Origin: Flavobacterium aerium
GTDB taxonomy: Bacteria > Bacteroidota > Bacteroidia > Flavobacteriales > Flavobacteriaceae
Assembly (NCBI RefSeq): GCF_030766725.1
Contig: NZ_JARQWR010000001.1
Coordinates: forward strand, 248,001-312,000
DNA length: 64,000 bases
Reading direction: 5' to 3'
The notes under the pieces are model-generated. The model saw only the letters and a list, made by a program, of their open reading frames with translations. It had not been told where the DNA came from and ran no database searches. The position numbers were made by a program, and so were the translations under genes. Positions 42,601 to 52,811 of the stretch are shown one piece after another (positions within the stretch are counted from its first letter, which is position 1; each line of letters begins with the position of its first letter).

Positions 42601-44871
42601 ATGAAAAAGTTTAAAAACACATTTTTCTACTTAGGAGTTATCGGAACAGCTTCGGCATTCATGTACTGGATTATCACAAAAGGGAAAGTTTTAGAGCAAG
42701 GACGAGATGTTGTTCATAGCACTTCTGGGGAAACACAATGGGAGGCTTTTATGTCTTCAATGTTACATAATATTCAACATCCTTTAGCAATACTTTTAGC
42801 TCAAATCATCACTATTATATTAGTTGCCCGTTTCTTTGGGTGGGTATCTCGTAAAATAGGTCAGCCCTCAGTAATTGGTGAAATTGTTGCCGGTATTGTT
42901 CTAGGGCCATCACTTGTAGGAATGTATTTTCCGGAATTTTCTGCGGCATTATTTCCAAAAGAATCCTTAGGGAACCTGCAGTTTTTAAGCCAGATTGGTT
43001 TAATCTTATTCATGTTTGTGATTGGGATGGAATTAGATTTAAAAGCTTTAAAAAATAAAGCACATGAAGCGGTAGTAGTGAGCCATGCCAGCATTATTAT
43101 ACCATTTACACTAGGAATTGGTTTAGCCTATTATATTTATTATTCGTTTGCTCCACAAGGAGTAGAGTTTTTATCCTTTGGACTATTCATTGGTATTGCA
43201 ATGAGTATTACCGCATTTCCTGTATTGGCACGAATTGTTCAGGAACGAGGAATTCATAAGACCCGTTTAGGGACTATGGTAATTACCTGTGCTGCGGCCG
43301 ATGATATCACGGCCTGGTGTATTCTTGCAGCAGTTATTGCGATTGTAAAAGCAGGATCGTTTGTAAGTTCACTTTACATTATTGGTTTAGCAATTATCTA
43401 TGTTATGTTGATGCTAAAAGTGGTAAGACCTTTCTTGAAAAGAGTAGGAGATTTGAACTCAACCCACGAGAATTTAAGTAAACCAGTAGTGGCAATTTTC
43501 TTTTTAACGATGGTTATATCATCCTATGTAACCGAAATTATTGGAATCCACGCTTTATTTGGAGCATTCATGGCAGGAGCAATTATGCCTGATATTGCTA
43601 AATTCAGAAATATATTTATTGAAAAAGTAGAAGACGTTTCGGTAATCTTATTATTGCCTTTATTCTTTGTATTTACCGGTTTACGCACCGAAATAGGTTT
43701 GTTGAACGACCCTTATTTATGGAAAATCACAGGATTGATAATTTTGGTTGCCGTTGTTGGGAAGTTTTTGGGAAGCGCCTTGGCAGCCAAATTTGTTGGG
43801 CAAAACTGGAGAGACAGCTTGACGATTGGAGCATTGATGAATACTAGAGGATTAATGGAATTAATCGTTTTAAATATTGGATTTGATTTAGGCGTATTAT
43901 CACCGAAAATCTTTGCAATGATGGTTATCATGGCATTAGTAACGACATTTATGACAGGTCCAGCATTGGATTTAATTGACAAGATTTTCAAGAAAAAGAA
44001 TTCTATTATCCCAGAAGAAATTAGCAGTAAAACAAAATACCGAGTATTGATTTCATTTGGTAACCCAGAACGTGGAAAAACATTATTGAGATTGGCGAAT
44101 AGTTTTGTGAAAAAACAAAGTGGTAGTTCGACAATTACAGCGATGCACTTGTCCTTGAGTAACGAAACCCATTCGTTCAATGTTGAAGAAAATGAAAAAG
44201 ACAGTTTTGCACCAATTATTTCAGAATCGCAAGATTTAGATCAAAAGGTATACACCATCTTTAAAGTGTCCAATGATATTGATTCTGATATTGCGGATAT
44301 TGCTAATCAAGGAGATTACGACCTCTTGATGATTGGTTTAGGACAATCGATATTTGAAGGAACATTATTAGGGAAAGTATTAGGTTACACCACTCGAATT
44401 ATTAATCCAGATCGTTTAATCGATAAGTTTATTGGTAAAGAAGGACTGTTTGAAAATTCTCCTTTTGATGATAGAACAAGACAGATTATTACCAAAAGTA
44501 AAATGCCAGTTGGGATTCTAGTGGATAAAGATTTACAAGAAGTTAATCAGGTGTTTATGCCAATATTTAGTGCAGAAGATGCCTTCCTGATTGAATACGC
44601 ACAAAAGTTGATTAATAATAATGGATCCCAAGTTACGGTATTGGATGCTGCGGGTCATATTAAAAATAACCATGAAATAAGAGAGAGTATCCGCTCCATT
44701 GAACAAACTGCTCCCAATCATATTATGATGATGAATGAACGTGTGATGAAGAAAGAATTTTTAGGAAAACAACACTTGATGATTATCAGTTTGAGTAGTT
44801 GGAAAAAACTAATTGATTCTCAAAGTACTTGGTTGAATAACACACCATCTGTATTGATTATTAAACCATAA
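42601..44871 (+). CDS. CPA2-family cation:proton antiporter with C-terminal stress-like domain
   Basis: A 756-aa membrane protein. The N-terminus has one early TM (8-25), then the exchanger (about 60-465) with GEIVAGIVLGPSLVGMYFPE, the ADDITAW motif (two Asp in the membrane, about 235-242) and ALMNTRGLMELIVLNIGFDLGV, like KefB/KefC and Na+/H+ exchangers of CPA2. The C-terminal 270 residues are soluble, in part UspA-like (LLMIGLGQSIFEGTLLGKVLGYTTRIINPDR); TrkA-N is not seen. It exports K+ or Na+ for H+ and may respond to osmotic or pH stress. It follows the LytTR gene by 120 nt and ends at a strong terminator. Confidence 0.9.
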   Translation: MKKFKNTFFYLGVIGTASAFMYWIITKGKVLEQGRDVVHSTSGETQWEAFMSSMLHNIQHPLAILLAQIITIILVARFFGWVSRKIGQPSVIGEIVAGIVLGPSLVGMYFPEFSAALFPKESLGNLQFLSQIGLILFMFVIGMELDLKALKNKAHEAVVVSHASIIIPFTLGIGLAYYIYYSFAPQGVEFLSFGLFIGIAMSITAFPVLARIVQERGIHKTRLGTMVITCAAADDITAWCILAAVIAIVKAGSFVSSLYIIGLAIIYVMLMLKVVRPFLKRVGDLNSTHENLSKPVVAIFFLTMVISSYVTEIIGIHALFGAFMAGAIMPDIAKFRNIFIEKVEDVSVILLLPLFFVFTGLRTEIGLLNDPYLWKITGLIILVAVVGKFLGSALAAKFVGQNWRDSLTIGALMNTRGLMELIVLNIGFDLGVLSPKIFAMMVIMALVTTFMTGPALDLIDKIFKKKNSIIPEEISSKTKYRVLISFGNPERGKTLLRLANSFVKKQSGSSTITAMHLSLSNETHSFNVEENEKDSFAPIISESQDLDQKVYTIFKVSNDIDSDIADIANQGDYDLLMIGLGQSIFEGTLLGKVLGYTTRIINPDRLIDKFIGKEGLFENSPFDDRTRQIITKSKMPVGILVDKDLQEVNQVFMPIFSAEDAFLIEYAQKLINNNGSQVTVLDAAGHIKNNHEIRESIRSIEQTAPNHIMMMNERVMKKEFLGKQHLMIISLSSWKKLIDSQSTWLNNTPSVLIIKP

Positions 44872-44956
44872 TAAAGCAAATACGTTTACAATAAAAGGTT
44901 GCATTAATTCAATTGGATTAGATCATACATTTTGAAACAGAAAGGTATCCTCTAAT

Positions 44957-44996
44957 AAAAAAACAAATCCCGATAATCATCGGGATTTGTTTTTTT
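44957..44996. terminator. Bidirectional terminator between the antiporter and aceA
   Basis: An 18-bp perfect stem (44957-44974 with 44979-44996, loop AATC), A7 on one side and T7 on the other, between convergent genes. Confidence 0.95.
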
Positions 44997-45014
44997 ATAT
45001 AAATAAATGAAAGA

Positions 45015-46292
45015 TTAGAATTGTGCAATCTCTGTAGAATCTTTCATTGCCATTGTAGAGCTATTGCCTGTTGTAACTGTGTTTTGTACGGCATCAAAGT
45101 AACTGGTTCCAACAAAATTTTGATGTTTTACCGCTTTAAAACCATGTTGTTGTAAAGCAAATTCTCTTTCTTGTAATTCAGAATAACCTGCCATGCCTCT
45201 TTCTTTATACGCTTTAGATAGCTCAAACATACTGGTATTTAAAGCATGGAATCCTGCTAAAGTGATGAATTGAAATTTATAGCCCAGCGCAGCTAAATCT
45301 TCACGGAAAGTTTCCATTTCAGCAACAGATAGTTTTGCAGCCCAGTTGAAAGAAGGAGAACAATTGTAAGCTAACATTTTATCTGGGTATTGCGCATGAA
45401 TTGCTTCGGCAAACTGACGGGCAAATTCTAAATCGGGATTACTGGTTTCCATCCAGATTAGATCAGCATAAGGAGCATAACTTAATCCACGGTCAATACC
45501 TTGATCTATTCCTGCATTTACATAATAGAATCCTTCCGGCGTGCGTTCGCCAGTGATGAATTTACGATCACGTGGGTCAATATCACTAGTTATTAAATTA
45601 GCAGCATCAGCATCCGTTCTGGCAATAATAAGGGTAGGAGTTCCCATAACATCGGCAGCTAAACGAGCGGCAACAAGTTTGTTGATTGCTTCTTGTGTTG
45701 GAACTAATACTTTACCTCCTAAGTGACCACATTTTTTAGCGGAACTTAGCTGATCTTCAAAATGAACAGCCGAAGCACCTGCTTCAATCATGGATTTCAT
45801 TAATTCAAAAGCATTCAGATTTCCACCAAAACCAGCTTCTGCATCTGCAATAATAGGAACTAAATAATCTTTTTGATTCGCTATTCCATTCACAACCTGA
45901 ATTTGATCGGCACGTAATAGAGCATTGTTGATTCTTTTTACCACAGTAGGTACACTGTTTACAGGATATAGCGATTGATCAGGATACATTTCTCCAGAAA
46001 GATTAGCATCTGCAGCAACTTGCCATCCACTTAAATAAATAGCTTCTAGACCCGCTTCGACTTCTTGTACAGCTTGGTTTCCCGTAAGCGCACCCAGTCC
46101 TGCAACGAAATCTTGTGTTGTTAATCGATTCCAAAATTTTTCTGCCCCAATACGAGCAATGCTGTGTTCTATTTTGTATGATCCTTGTAACTGTACTACT
46201 TTTTCGGCTGTATAAGGACGTTCAATACCTTTCCATCTTGGATTTGTTGTCCAATCGCTTACTAATTGCTGAATTCTGTCTTCTGTTTTCAT
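45015..46292 (-). CDS. aceA: Isocitrate lyase
   Basis: A 425-aa enzyme of the glyoxylate shunt that cleaves isocitrate into succinate and glyoxylate. Motifs are [13 protein letters not shown] (catalytic Cys in KKCGH, about 188-196), [22 protein letters not shown] and [10 protein letters not shown]. Length fits the short bacterial form. It follows malate synthase by 34 nt in one transcript. Expression is probably controlled by the ScfR/RamB-like regulator encoded divergently upstream of aceB. Confidence 0.97.
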   Translation of the reverse strand: MKTEDRIQQLVSDWTTNPRWKGIERPYTAEKVVQLQGSYKIEHSIARIGAEKFWNRLTTQDFVAGLGALTGNQAVQEVEAGLEAIYLSGWQVAADANLSGEMYPDQSLYPVNSVPTVVKRINNALLRADQIQVVNGIANQKDYLVPIIADAEAGFGGNLNAFELMKSMIEAGASAVHFEDQLSSAKKCGHLGGKVLVPTQEAINKLVAARLAADVMGTPTLIIARTDADAANLITSDIDPRDRKFITGERTPEGFYYVNAGIDQGIDRGLSYAPYADLIWMETSNPDLEFARQFAEAIHAQYPDKMLAYNCSPSFNWAAKLSVAEMETFREDLAALGYKFQFITLAGFHALNTSMFELSKAYKERGMAGYSELQEREFALQQHGFKAVKHQNFVGTSYFDAVQNTVTTGNSSTMAMKDSTEIAQF

Positions 46293-46326
46293 AATGCTAT
46301 TTTTTTGTGTTGTTTATAGAGTGGGT

Positions 46327-47928
46327 TTAGATGTATTCGTATGCAGGCAGGGTTAGGAATTCTTCAAAATCTTCATTCAATACAAGCTGGTCCAATAATT
46401 CTTTTGCCAGTTTGAATTTTCCTTTTTCAAAAACGTCTGTGCCAACCATTTTTTCAATTTTAGCCATTTCAATTTGTGAGAAAGTATTGTAATCCTGAAT
46501 GGTGAATGGGCTCCCATTTTCTAGAGGAACAGCATTGTGTAACCATTGCCATAATTGTGTTCTCGATATTTCGGCAGTTGCCGCATCTTCCATCAGGTGG
46601 TATAATGCCGCTGCACCTTGACCATTTAACCATGAAGCAATATATAATATGGCTATATTGATGTTTTTATGGATTCCTTCTTGGGTAACGGTTCCTTCTG
46701 GTTTTTCAATTAAATCTTGTTCAGTAATGACCAAATCAGCTCTTTTTATATGGATCTGATTTTTAGTAGGCATGATTTGATTGAATACTTTCAAGGCAAC
46801 AGGCACTAATGCAGGATGTGCGACCCATGTGCCATCGTGTCCGTTTTTCGCTTCCAGTTCTTTGTCATTGGTTACCTTTTGAAAAGCCAGGGCATTGGCT
46901 TCCGGATTATTATTGATGGGAATCTGTGCTGCCATTCCACCAATTGCCAAAATGCCTCTTTTGTGACATTTTTGAATCACTAATTTGGAATAAGCGCTCA
47001 TAAATGGAGATTTCATAGTCACCTGGTCTCGGTTTGGGACAATTAGATTACGATGCGTTTTTAGTTTTTTGATGTAAGAGAAAATATAATCCCATCGGCC
47101 ACAGTTCAACCCAACGATATGATTTCTTAATTCATAGATTATTTCATCCAATTGGAAACTAGCCGTTATTGTTTCAATTAATACAGTCGCTTTAAAAGTG
47201 CCTTTTGTTACACCAAGATATTCTTCGGTAAACTCAAATACTTCATCCCACCATCTTGCTTCCAGATAATGCTCAAGTTTTGGAAGATAGAAGTAAGGAG
47301 CGGTATTGTTTTTTAATAAGTTTTTATAATTGTGGAAAGCATATAAACCAAAATCAACTAGAGATGCGGAGGCTTCTTCTTGGTTAATCAATAGATTTTT
47401 TTCATGAAGATGAAGTCCTCTAGGTCTCACAATCAGAACTGCTGTTTCGGGTAGTAGCTGATATGTTTTGTCCTTTTTGGTGTCAACCAATTTGATTTTT
47501 TTAGAAACAGCATCTTTTAAATTCTGCTGACCAGTCATTATGTTATTCCAAGTAGGAGCAGTACTGTCTTCAAAATCTGCCATGAATGTTTTTGCGCCAG
47601 AATTTAGGGCATTGATAATCATTTTTCGATCTACAGGGCCCGTAATTTCAACACGACGATCAAGTAAATCCGCTGGAATTGATGCAGCTACCCAGTTCCC
47701 TTTTCGGATGTCTTCCGTTTCAGGATGAAATTTTGGAACAGCACCTTGATCAAATTCTTTTTGAAGCTCTGCTCGTTGTGATAATAAGCCGATTCGGTTT
47801 GTGTTGAATTTTTTATGTAGTGCTATTAAAAATGCAATTGCCTCATCCGTTAAAATATTTGGATAATAATTGGTCACTTTCGGATTAAAATCCAGTGCTT
47901 TTAAATTGTGATGAACTAAATTTTCCAT
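46327..47928 (-). CDS. aceB: Malate synthase A
   Basis: A 533-aa malate synthase A that condenses glyoxylate and acetyl-CoA to malate. Seen are ADFEDSTAPTWNNIMTGQ, LIVRPRGLHLHEKN (substrate Arg), KATVLIETITASFQLDEIIYEL with the catalytic Glu/Asp, LNCGRWDYIFSYIKKL and the C-terminal SWLNGQGAAALYHLMEDAATAEISRTQLWQW with the second catalytic Asp. It is the first gene of the aceB-aceA unit, divergent from an XRE/ScfR-type regulator 120 bp away with a perfect palindrome between them. Confidence 0.97.
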   Translation of the reverse strand: MENLVHHNLKALDFNPKVTNYYPNILTDEAIAFLIALHKKFNTNRIGLLSQRAELQKEFDQGAVPKFHPETEDIRKGNWVAASIPADLLDRRVEITGPVDRKMIINALNSGAKTFMADFEDSTAPTWNNIMTGQQNLKDAVSKKIKLVDTKKDKTYQLLPETAVLIVRPRGLHLHEKNLLINQEEASASLVDFGLYAFHNYKNLLKNNTAPYFYLPKLEHYLEARWWDEVFEFTEEYLGVTKGTFKATVLIETITASFQLDEIIYELRNHIVGLNCGRWDYIFSYIKKLKTHRNLIVPNRDQVTMKSPFMSAYSKLVIQKCHKRGILAIGGMAAQIPINNNPEANALAFQKVTNDKELEAKNGHDGTWVAHPALVPVALKVFNQIMPTKNQIHIKRADLVITEQDLIEKPEGTVTQEGIHKNINIAILYIASWLNGQGAAALYHLMEDAATAEISRTQLWQWLHNAVPLENGSPFTIQDYNTFSQIEMAKIEKMVGTDVFEKGKFKLAKELLDQLVLNEDFEEFLTLPAYEYI

Positions 47929-47979
47929 AATCGAATTGTTTGGTTATGACAATATTAGAAAAAAGAATATTACAAAACA

Positions 47980-47993
47980 AGCGAACGTTCGCT
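47980..47993. promoter_or_regulatory. Perfect palindrome in the aceB/regulator intergenic region, candidate operator
   Basis: AGCGAACGTTCGCT is a perfect 14-bp palindrome, G/C-rich in an AT-rich region, located 51 bp before the aceB start and 22 bp upstream of the regulator's -33. Its uniqueness and position make it the likely operator for acetate or fatty-acid dependent control of both genes. Confidence 0.75.
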
Positions 47994-48015
47994 AAAAATA
48001 CAAAATTCGTCAAAA

Positions 48016-48044
48016 TTGTTATTTTATAAAAAAATGTATCTTTG
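48016..48044 (+). promoter_or_regulatory. Promoter of the ScfR/RamB-type regulator
   Basis: TTG (48016-48018) and TATCTTTG (48037-48044) with an 18-nt gap are a full Bacteroidota promoter. The -7 box ends only 4 nt before the ATG at 48049, so the mRNA should begin at about the start codon. This rules out the earlier TTG/ATG starts and suggests a leaderless transcript. Confidence 0.65.
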
Positions 48045-48048
48045 GAAA

Positions 48049-49530
48049 ATGGTTATAGAGGGAGAATATATAAAGCTCATATTTGGGTTAAAACTAAGAC
48101 AGGTTCGTACAGAAAGAAACCTGTCACTTTTCGGTTTGGCAAAACTTACAGATTTGTCAAAGTCCTATTTGAATGAAATAGAAAAAGGAAAGAAATATCC
48201 CAAAACGGATAAGATTGTTTTGTTAGCAGAACATCTGGAAGTTTCGTATGATCATTTGGTTTCCTTGAAACTGGATAAAAATCTAGCCCCAATTGGAGAG
48301 ATTTTACAATCGGGGATATTAAAAGAAATTCCTTTGGATCTTTTTGGGATTCATGAAGGAGATTTAATTGATATTATTGCTAATGCTCCTGCAAAAGTGA
48401 ATGCCTTTATCAGTACACTGGTGGAAATATCACAACATTATAACCTGAGTAGGGAAAGTTTCTTTTTGGCCTCGTTACGTTCGTATCAGGAAGCACAAAA
48501 TAATTATTTTGATGATTTAGAAGACAAAGTAGTTCAGTTTGCAAAAGCCTATCAAGTGAATCTCAATAAAATGATTGATTCGGAAGAGCTGAAAGAAATT
48601 TTGATCGAGGAATATGGTTATACGATTAATGATGATGAATTATCTGAACAACAGGAATTAGAAAATCTAAGGTCTATTTATGTTGCAAAAACAAAGACAT
48701 TATTGATTACTCGTGATATTGATGAAGCCCAGAAAGCATTTATTTTCGCGAAAGAAATTGCATATAATTATTTAAAAATAACCGACCGTTTATTCACATT
48801 CAGTTGGATTAAATTTGAAAACTTTGATCAAGTGCTGAATAATTTTTATGCTTCATATTTTGCTGGAGCCTTAACAATTCCAAGAGCAAAACTGGTGGAA
48901 GAATTGAATGGTTTTTTAGCAAATAAAAAATATAATGCCGCTTTATTTGTAGAGATGATGCAAAAATTTAATGCCTCACCAGAATCATTTTATCAGCGGT
49001 TAACTAATATTTTACCGAAAGATTTCCAATTGAAAAATTTGTTCTTTTTGCGATTAACGCATCGTATAGGAAGTGATAAATATCAATTGAAAAAAGAGCT
49101 GCATATTACACATCAGCAAGAACCTCATGCAAATGAAATGAATGAGCATTATTGCAGAAGATGGGTGGCTATTCATACGATTAATGAAATGGAACGTTCG
49201 GCAAAGCAACATGTTTTTGATGCCCAAATTTCCCAATATGAGAATAGTAAAAATGAATATTTAGTACTCTCTTCGGCAACGCCAGATCCTTTTAGGAATA
49301 ACTACTTGAGAAGTATTTCGGTAGGGATATTGATCACTCCGGCATTGAAAAATAAATTCAAATTTATTGATGATCCTATTATAAAAAAACAAATTGTAGG
49401 AGTTACCTGTGAAACTTGTGCGGTAAAGGATTGTTTGGAAAGAGTTACACCACCACTACAATTGGAACGCAAAAATAAGAATTTGAAAACAGAAAATCTA
49501 GTACAGAATTTAATGTCTAAATTCAGTTAG
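48049..49530 (+). CDS. XRE family regulator with short-chain acyl-sensing (ScfR/RamB-like) domain
   Basis: A 493-aa transcriptional regulator. HTH_XRE domain (about 9-65: LKLRQVRTERNLSLFGLAKLTDLSKSYLNEIEKGKKYPKT), then an IrrE-like/middle region and a C-terminal domain with Cys-rich motif VTCETCAVKDCLERVTPP (about 458-475), as in ScfR/RamB-type regulators of glyoxylate and acetate metabolism. Divergent from aceB-aceA, which it probably controls. The ATG at 48049 is chosen because the -7 box sits just before it. The ligand is expected to be an acyl-CoA or related intermediate. Confidence 0.9.
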   Translation: MVIEGEYIKLIFGLKLRQVRTERNLSLFGLAKLTDLSKSYLNEIEKGKKYPKTDKIVLLAEHLEVSYDHLVSLKLDKNLAPIGEILQSGILKEIPLDLFGIHEGDLIDIIANAPAKVNAFISTLVEISQHYNLSRESFFLASLRSYQEAQNNYFDDLEDKVVQFAKAYQVNLNKMIDSEELKEILIEEYGYTINDDELSEQQELENLRSIYVAKTKTLLITRDIDEAQKAFIFAKEIAYNYLKITDRLFTFSWIKFENFDQVLNNFYASYFAGALTIPRAKLVEELNGFLANKKYNAALFVEMMQKFNASPESFYQRLTNILPKDFQLKNLFFLRLTHRIGSDKYQLKKELHITHQQEPHANEMNEHYCRRWVAIHTINEMERSAKQHVFDAQISQYENSKNEYLVLSSATPDPFRNNYLRSISVGILITPALKNKFKFIDDPIIKKQIVGVTCETCAVKDCLERVTPPLQLERKNKNLKTENLVQNLMSKFS

Positions 49531-49532
49531 GA

Positions 49533-52031
49533 TTACAGTCCTAATGTGAAAATATACGTTAGTTTAATGGATAAGTTTTGATCAAAATGAGCTAACTCAT
49601 ATGGGCCATAACGGAAAAATCCAGAAAGACCAAATCCTTTAAAGATTTGATTTAATTCTACACCCGACTCATAATATCCATTATTCATGGTTTTGTAATC
49701 AATCCCTACATGTTGCTCTTGTTTGGCAAGATTACCCCAACCGGCACGCGTTACTAAAACAAGAGAAGGTCTTATTTTTTTAGTAATGGTAACTCTTTTA
49801 AATCCATGTTTTAATTGGAAAAAAGCATATTTACTAGAGAAAAACTCATTGAAATACATTGTTTCAAAACTGTTCTTTCCTGCAATGGTAATTCTTTTCA
49901 ATATTCCACTACGATCTAAGTTGTTTGGAGAGGTATTGTATAAGTGTGTTAATGGAACATCACCTAATGCATATCCACCTTCAAATAATAAAGCGGTTTT
50001 TTGACCATTTAGGTATTTTTGTTCATATTCCATTCGAAGATCGAATTTGCTGAACTCAAAATCATTATCAATTACCTTTGGTAAAGATTGGGTGTATTGA
50101 AAGGTGAATTTTGGGAATCGTTTTTCAGTTTCTATACGACCATTTGGGGTTTGCATAAAATCACTAAAAGGATTCCATTGTATGGATACAACGGCAGTGG
50201 TCATCGTGTATTTTTCAAACAATTTATTGTTGACATAATATAAATAGTCAAATTTTGGCTCAACAACACTATGGGTAAGTTGCCAAATACTTTCTGTTTT
50301 TGGAAGGATTTTCGTTTCGATAAAGGCATTCCAAGTACGATGATTGTAAAAGGTACTTACGTTGATAGGACGTGGGTCGTATAGACGAAATACTCTTTTA
50401 TCAATAGCAAAAGTGGTACTTGCAATTTCTCGTACATCATCGGTATAGGAACCTCCAACCCATGAATTGGAGAATTTACCTAAACGTACTGCTCCTCCAA
50501 AACTATATTTGAAGGCATCATCTTTAGTACCATAAACGGTATATCCCTCAATTCGGAAACGTTGAGAAAAACGATCATTTGTGATTCCTCCTAGCCCAAC
50601 ACGGAATCCTTCATAATTGTTATATCGGAATAAGTAACGCAAGTCTAAATCGATAAATCCTATAGGCACATACCCATTGATTAATTTTCGTCCGAATTTT
50701 AATTTCTGCTCAATGCCTTCTTTTGCCACAAGGCTATCTAATGCAACATATGTACGAACACTTCGAGCATCTAAACTATCCTTGCGATAGGTATTCCAGT
50801 AATCATCGGGTTTATTAATAGCATCATCCTTGATTTCAATGGCAATTGCTGCTTTTTTAATTTTTAAAGGAATGTTGAATTTAGTTTCAAAATAAGTAGA
50901 TTCGGATAAAAGATACACGAAATCGGAAGTGACTTTTTTGCTCGTTACATCATCCGACTCTTCATCTGATGCTTCAAACTTAATGTTTCCGCCAAAAATT
51001 TTGATATCATCATCGTTGTTTCCTTTGGCTATTTTAAATATTTTTTTAGTCGGAAACCAAACCTTCTCATTTTCTACATATTCATATTCATGCGTAGCAC
51101 TTACATCTAGGACACCTTTTGTACGAATAATAGCTTTTGCTACAGCAGAATTTTCTACATCAATATAAACAACACCCTGTAAAGCTGCTTTTTTCGACTT
51201 CTTCTGATGTTGGAAGTAGATCATGTAAGTTTTACGACCATCGATATTAACCGTGTCTAAAAGCTTATAGCGGTATGTGTTTAGTGCATAATCGGCAATA
51301 GGACTATCATAATCCGTTTCCAAAAGCTCATAGCTATTATTGTAGATCGAAAAAGATTGTAATTTGACAGCAATCAATTCGTATATGGGTTGTTTGAAAC
51401 CGGCCATTTTGGTCGCCAAAACAGTTTCTTTGAAACCTTGATTATTAAATTGAAAGAGCGATACTTTTTCTGTTTGATAAAGATGCTGTTTATCAATTAT
51501 CTTTTTGAATTTGTAATCCGTAGAGTCAATCTTCACAAAATTCTTATGGTTGTTTTTTTCAACATAAATGCTGTCTAAACTACCGTTAATAGAGTCAGGA
51601 TTAGCAGTAACGACAAGTTTATTATAAGATTTAAACTCGAAGCTTTTTAATTTTTTTTCAGGATTATTATTTCTTTTGTTTTGAATAACATTCCGAATAA
51701 TGGTTATGGCGGGATTTTCTCCTACCGTAACAGCATTTAATTCCTCTGTATTGGCTGTCATTTTAATGATGAAATGACTTTTTGTATGCTCTACCGCTAT
51801 AGTTTGGTTTTTGTATCCCACATAAGAAATGGTAATCTTAGTAAGACTCGTATTGTAATCCAATATAAACTTTCCGGTAATATCCGTAATCGTTGAAGTC
51901 CCATTGTCCCCGACAACATTCGCAAAAGGAAGTGCCTTATCAGTATCATTATTTTTTACAATACCGCTAATTTGCCCTTGTGAAAAGGAAATAAAACTTG
52001 AAAGCAACAATAAGATTGTGAATAGTCTCAT
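49533..52031 (-). CDS. DUF5686 and carboxypeptidase-regulatory-like domain outer membrane protein
   Basis: An 832-aa protein with signal peptide (1-18, ending ISFSQ), a carboxypeptidase-regulatory-like domain (about 20-95: ISGIVKNNDTDKALPFANV, FILDYNTSLTKITISYVGY) and a large DUF5686 region (about 105-832) that ends in many beta-strands (GYYESGVELNQIFKGFGLSG and final LSIKLTYIFTLGL), the pattern of an outer membrane barrel. DUF5686 proteins are common in Bacteroidota and have no proven function. The gene ends 2 nt from the regulator's stop, so there is convergent transcription with no terminator space. Confidence 0.86.
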   Translation of the reverse strand: MRLFTILLLLSSFISFSQGQISGIVKNNDTDKALPFANVVGDNGTSTITDITGKFILDYNTSLTKITISYVGYKNQTIAVEHTKSHFIIKMTANTEELNAVTVGENPAITIIRNVIQNKRNNNPEKKLKSFEFKSYNKLVVTANPDSINGSLDSIYVEKNNHKNFVKIDSTDYKFKKIIDKQHLYQTEKVSLFQFNNQGFKETVLATKMAGFKQPIYELIAVKLQSFSIYNNSYELLETDYDSPIADYALNTYRYKLLDTVNIDGRKTYMIYFQHQKKSKKAALQGVVYIDVENSAVAKAIIRTKGVLDVSATHEYEYVENEKVWFPTKKIFKIAKGNNDDDIKIFGGNIKFEASDEESDDVTSKKVTSDFVYLLSESTYFETKFNIPLKIKKAAIAIEIKDDAINKPDDYWNTYRKDSLDARSVRTYVALDSLVAKEGIEQKLKFGRKLINGYVPIGFIDLDLRYLFRYNNYEGFRVGLGGITNDRFSQRFRIEGYTVYGTKDDAFKYSFGGAVRLGKFSNSWVGGSYTDDVREIASTTFAIDKRVFRLYDPRPINVSTFYNHRTWNAFIETKILPKTESIWQLTHSVVEPKFDYLYYVNNKLFEKYTMTTAVVSIQWNPFSDFMQTPNGRIETEKRFPKFTFQYTQSLPKVIDNDFEFSKFDLRMEYEQKYLNGQKTALLFEGGYALGDVPLTHLYNTSPNNLDRSGILKRITIAGKNSFETMYFNEFFSSKYAFFQLKHGFKRVTITKKIRPSLVLVTRAGWGNLAKQEQHVGIDYKTMNNGYYESGVELNQIFKGFGLSGFFRYGPYELAHFDQNLSIKLTYIFTLGL

Positions 52032-52107
52032 GTGTGGAATTTATATATGGACGATTTGAAGCTTAAATTATTACAGGATTTTGGCAGTTAATATTGGATA
52101 ACAAAAA

Positions 52108-52128
52108 AAATCCGCCATCGGCGGATTT
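52108..52128 (-). terminator. Intrinsic terminator after frr
   Basis: AAATCCGCC and GGCGGATTT pair with a 3-nt loop and run into a stretch of eight Ts on the minus strand, 20 nt after the frr stop. Confidence 0.9.
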
Positions 52129-52147
52129 CAATAATCAGTAAATTTGA

Positions 52148-52711
52148 TTATACCTTCATGATTTCAGCATCTTTAACGCTCAATAAATCATCAATTTTTT
52201 TGATATAACTATTGGTTAGATTTTGAACATCTTCTTCAGCACTTTTACAAATGTCTTCAGAAGTACCTTCTTTTTCTAATTTTTTAATTTCGTTGTTTGC
52301 TTCTTTTCTGGAATTTCTAATTCCAATTTTAGCATCCTCAGCTTCTACTTTAGCTTGTTTTGCTAAATCACGACGTCTTTCCTCAGTCAATGGTGGAACA
52401 CTAATAATAATGTTATCTCCATTATTCATTGGATTAAAGCCAAGATTAGCAATCATAATTGCTTTTTCAATTGGGTGAAGCATGTTTTTCTCCCAAGGTT
52501 GAATTGTAATGGTAAGAGCATCAGGAATACTGATATTCGCTACTTGAGAAAGAGGAGTTTGCGCTCCATAATAATCAACTTTAACACCACCTAACATCGC
52601 AGGACTAGCTTTTCCGGCACGGATATTTAAAAATTCTTTCTCCAAGTGCGCCAAAGATCCTTCCATTGATTCTTTTGTACTGTCTAATATGAAATTAATT
52701 TCTTCAGTCAT
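52148..52711 (-). CDS. frr: Ribosome recycling factor
   Basis: A 187-aa ribosome recycling factor of normal length: long helices (LAHLEKEFLNIRAGKASPAMLGGVKVDYYG), PLSQVANISIPDALTITIQPWEKNMLHPIEKAIMIANLGFNP and PLTEERRRDLAKQAKVEAEDAKIGIRNSRKEAN. With EF-G it splits post-termination ribosomes for the next round of translation. It follows pyrH by 100 nt on the same strand, the common bacterial order, and ends at a strong terminator. Confidence 0.97.
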   Translation of the reverse strand: MTEEINFILDSTKESMEGSLAHLEKEFLNIRAGKASPAMLGGVKVDYYGAQTPLSQVANISIPDALTITIQPWEKNMLHPIEKAIMIANLGFNPMNNGDNIIISVPPLTEERRRDLAKQAKVEAEDAKIGIRNSRKEANNEIKKLEKEGTSEDICKSAEEDVQNLTNSYIKKIDDLLSVKDAEIMKV

Positions 52712-52811
52712 TGTAATTATCTTTAATTAATTCGATTTTTTTTTAGCATCATAACTTAATATTGAGTCATGAATGCTAGCTCAAAATAGTTTTTATTGTA
52801 AAAGAATATGT

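Noticed and set aside
48016..48048. Earlier TTG/ATG starts for the ScfR/RamB-like regulator
   Set aside because: A full promoter (TTG, 18 nt, TATCTTTG) overlaps these codons, so they would not be in the transcript.
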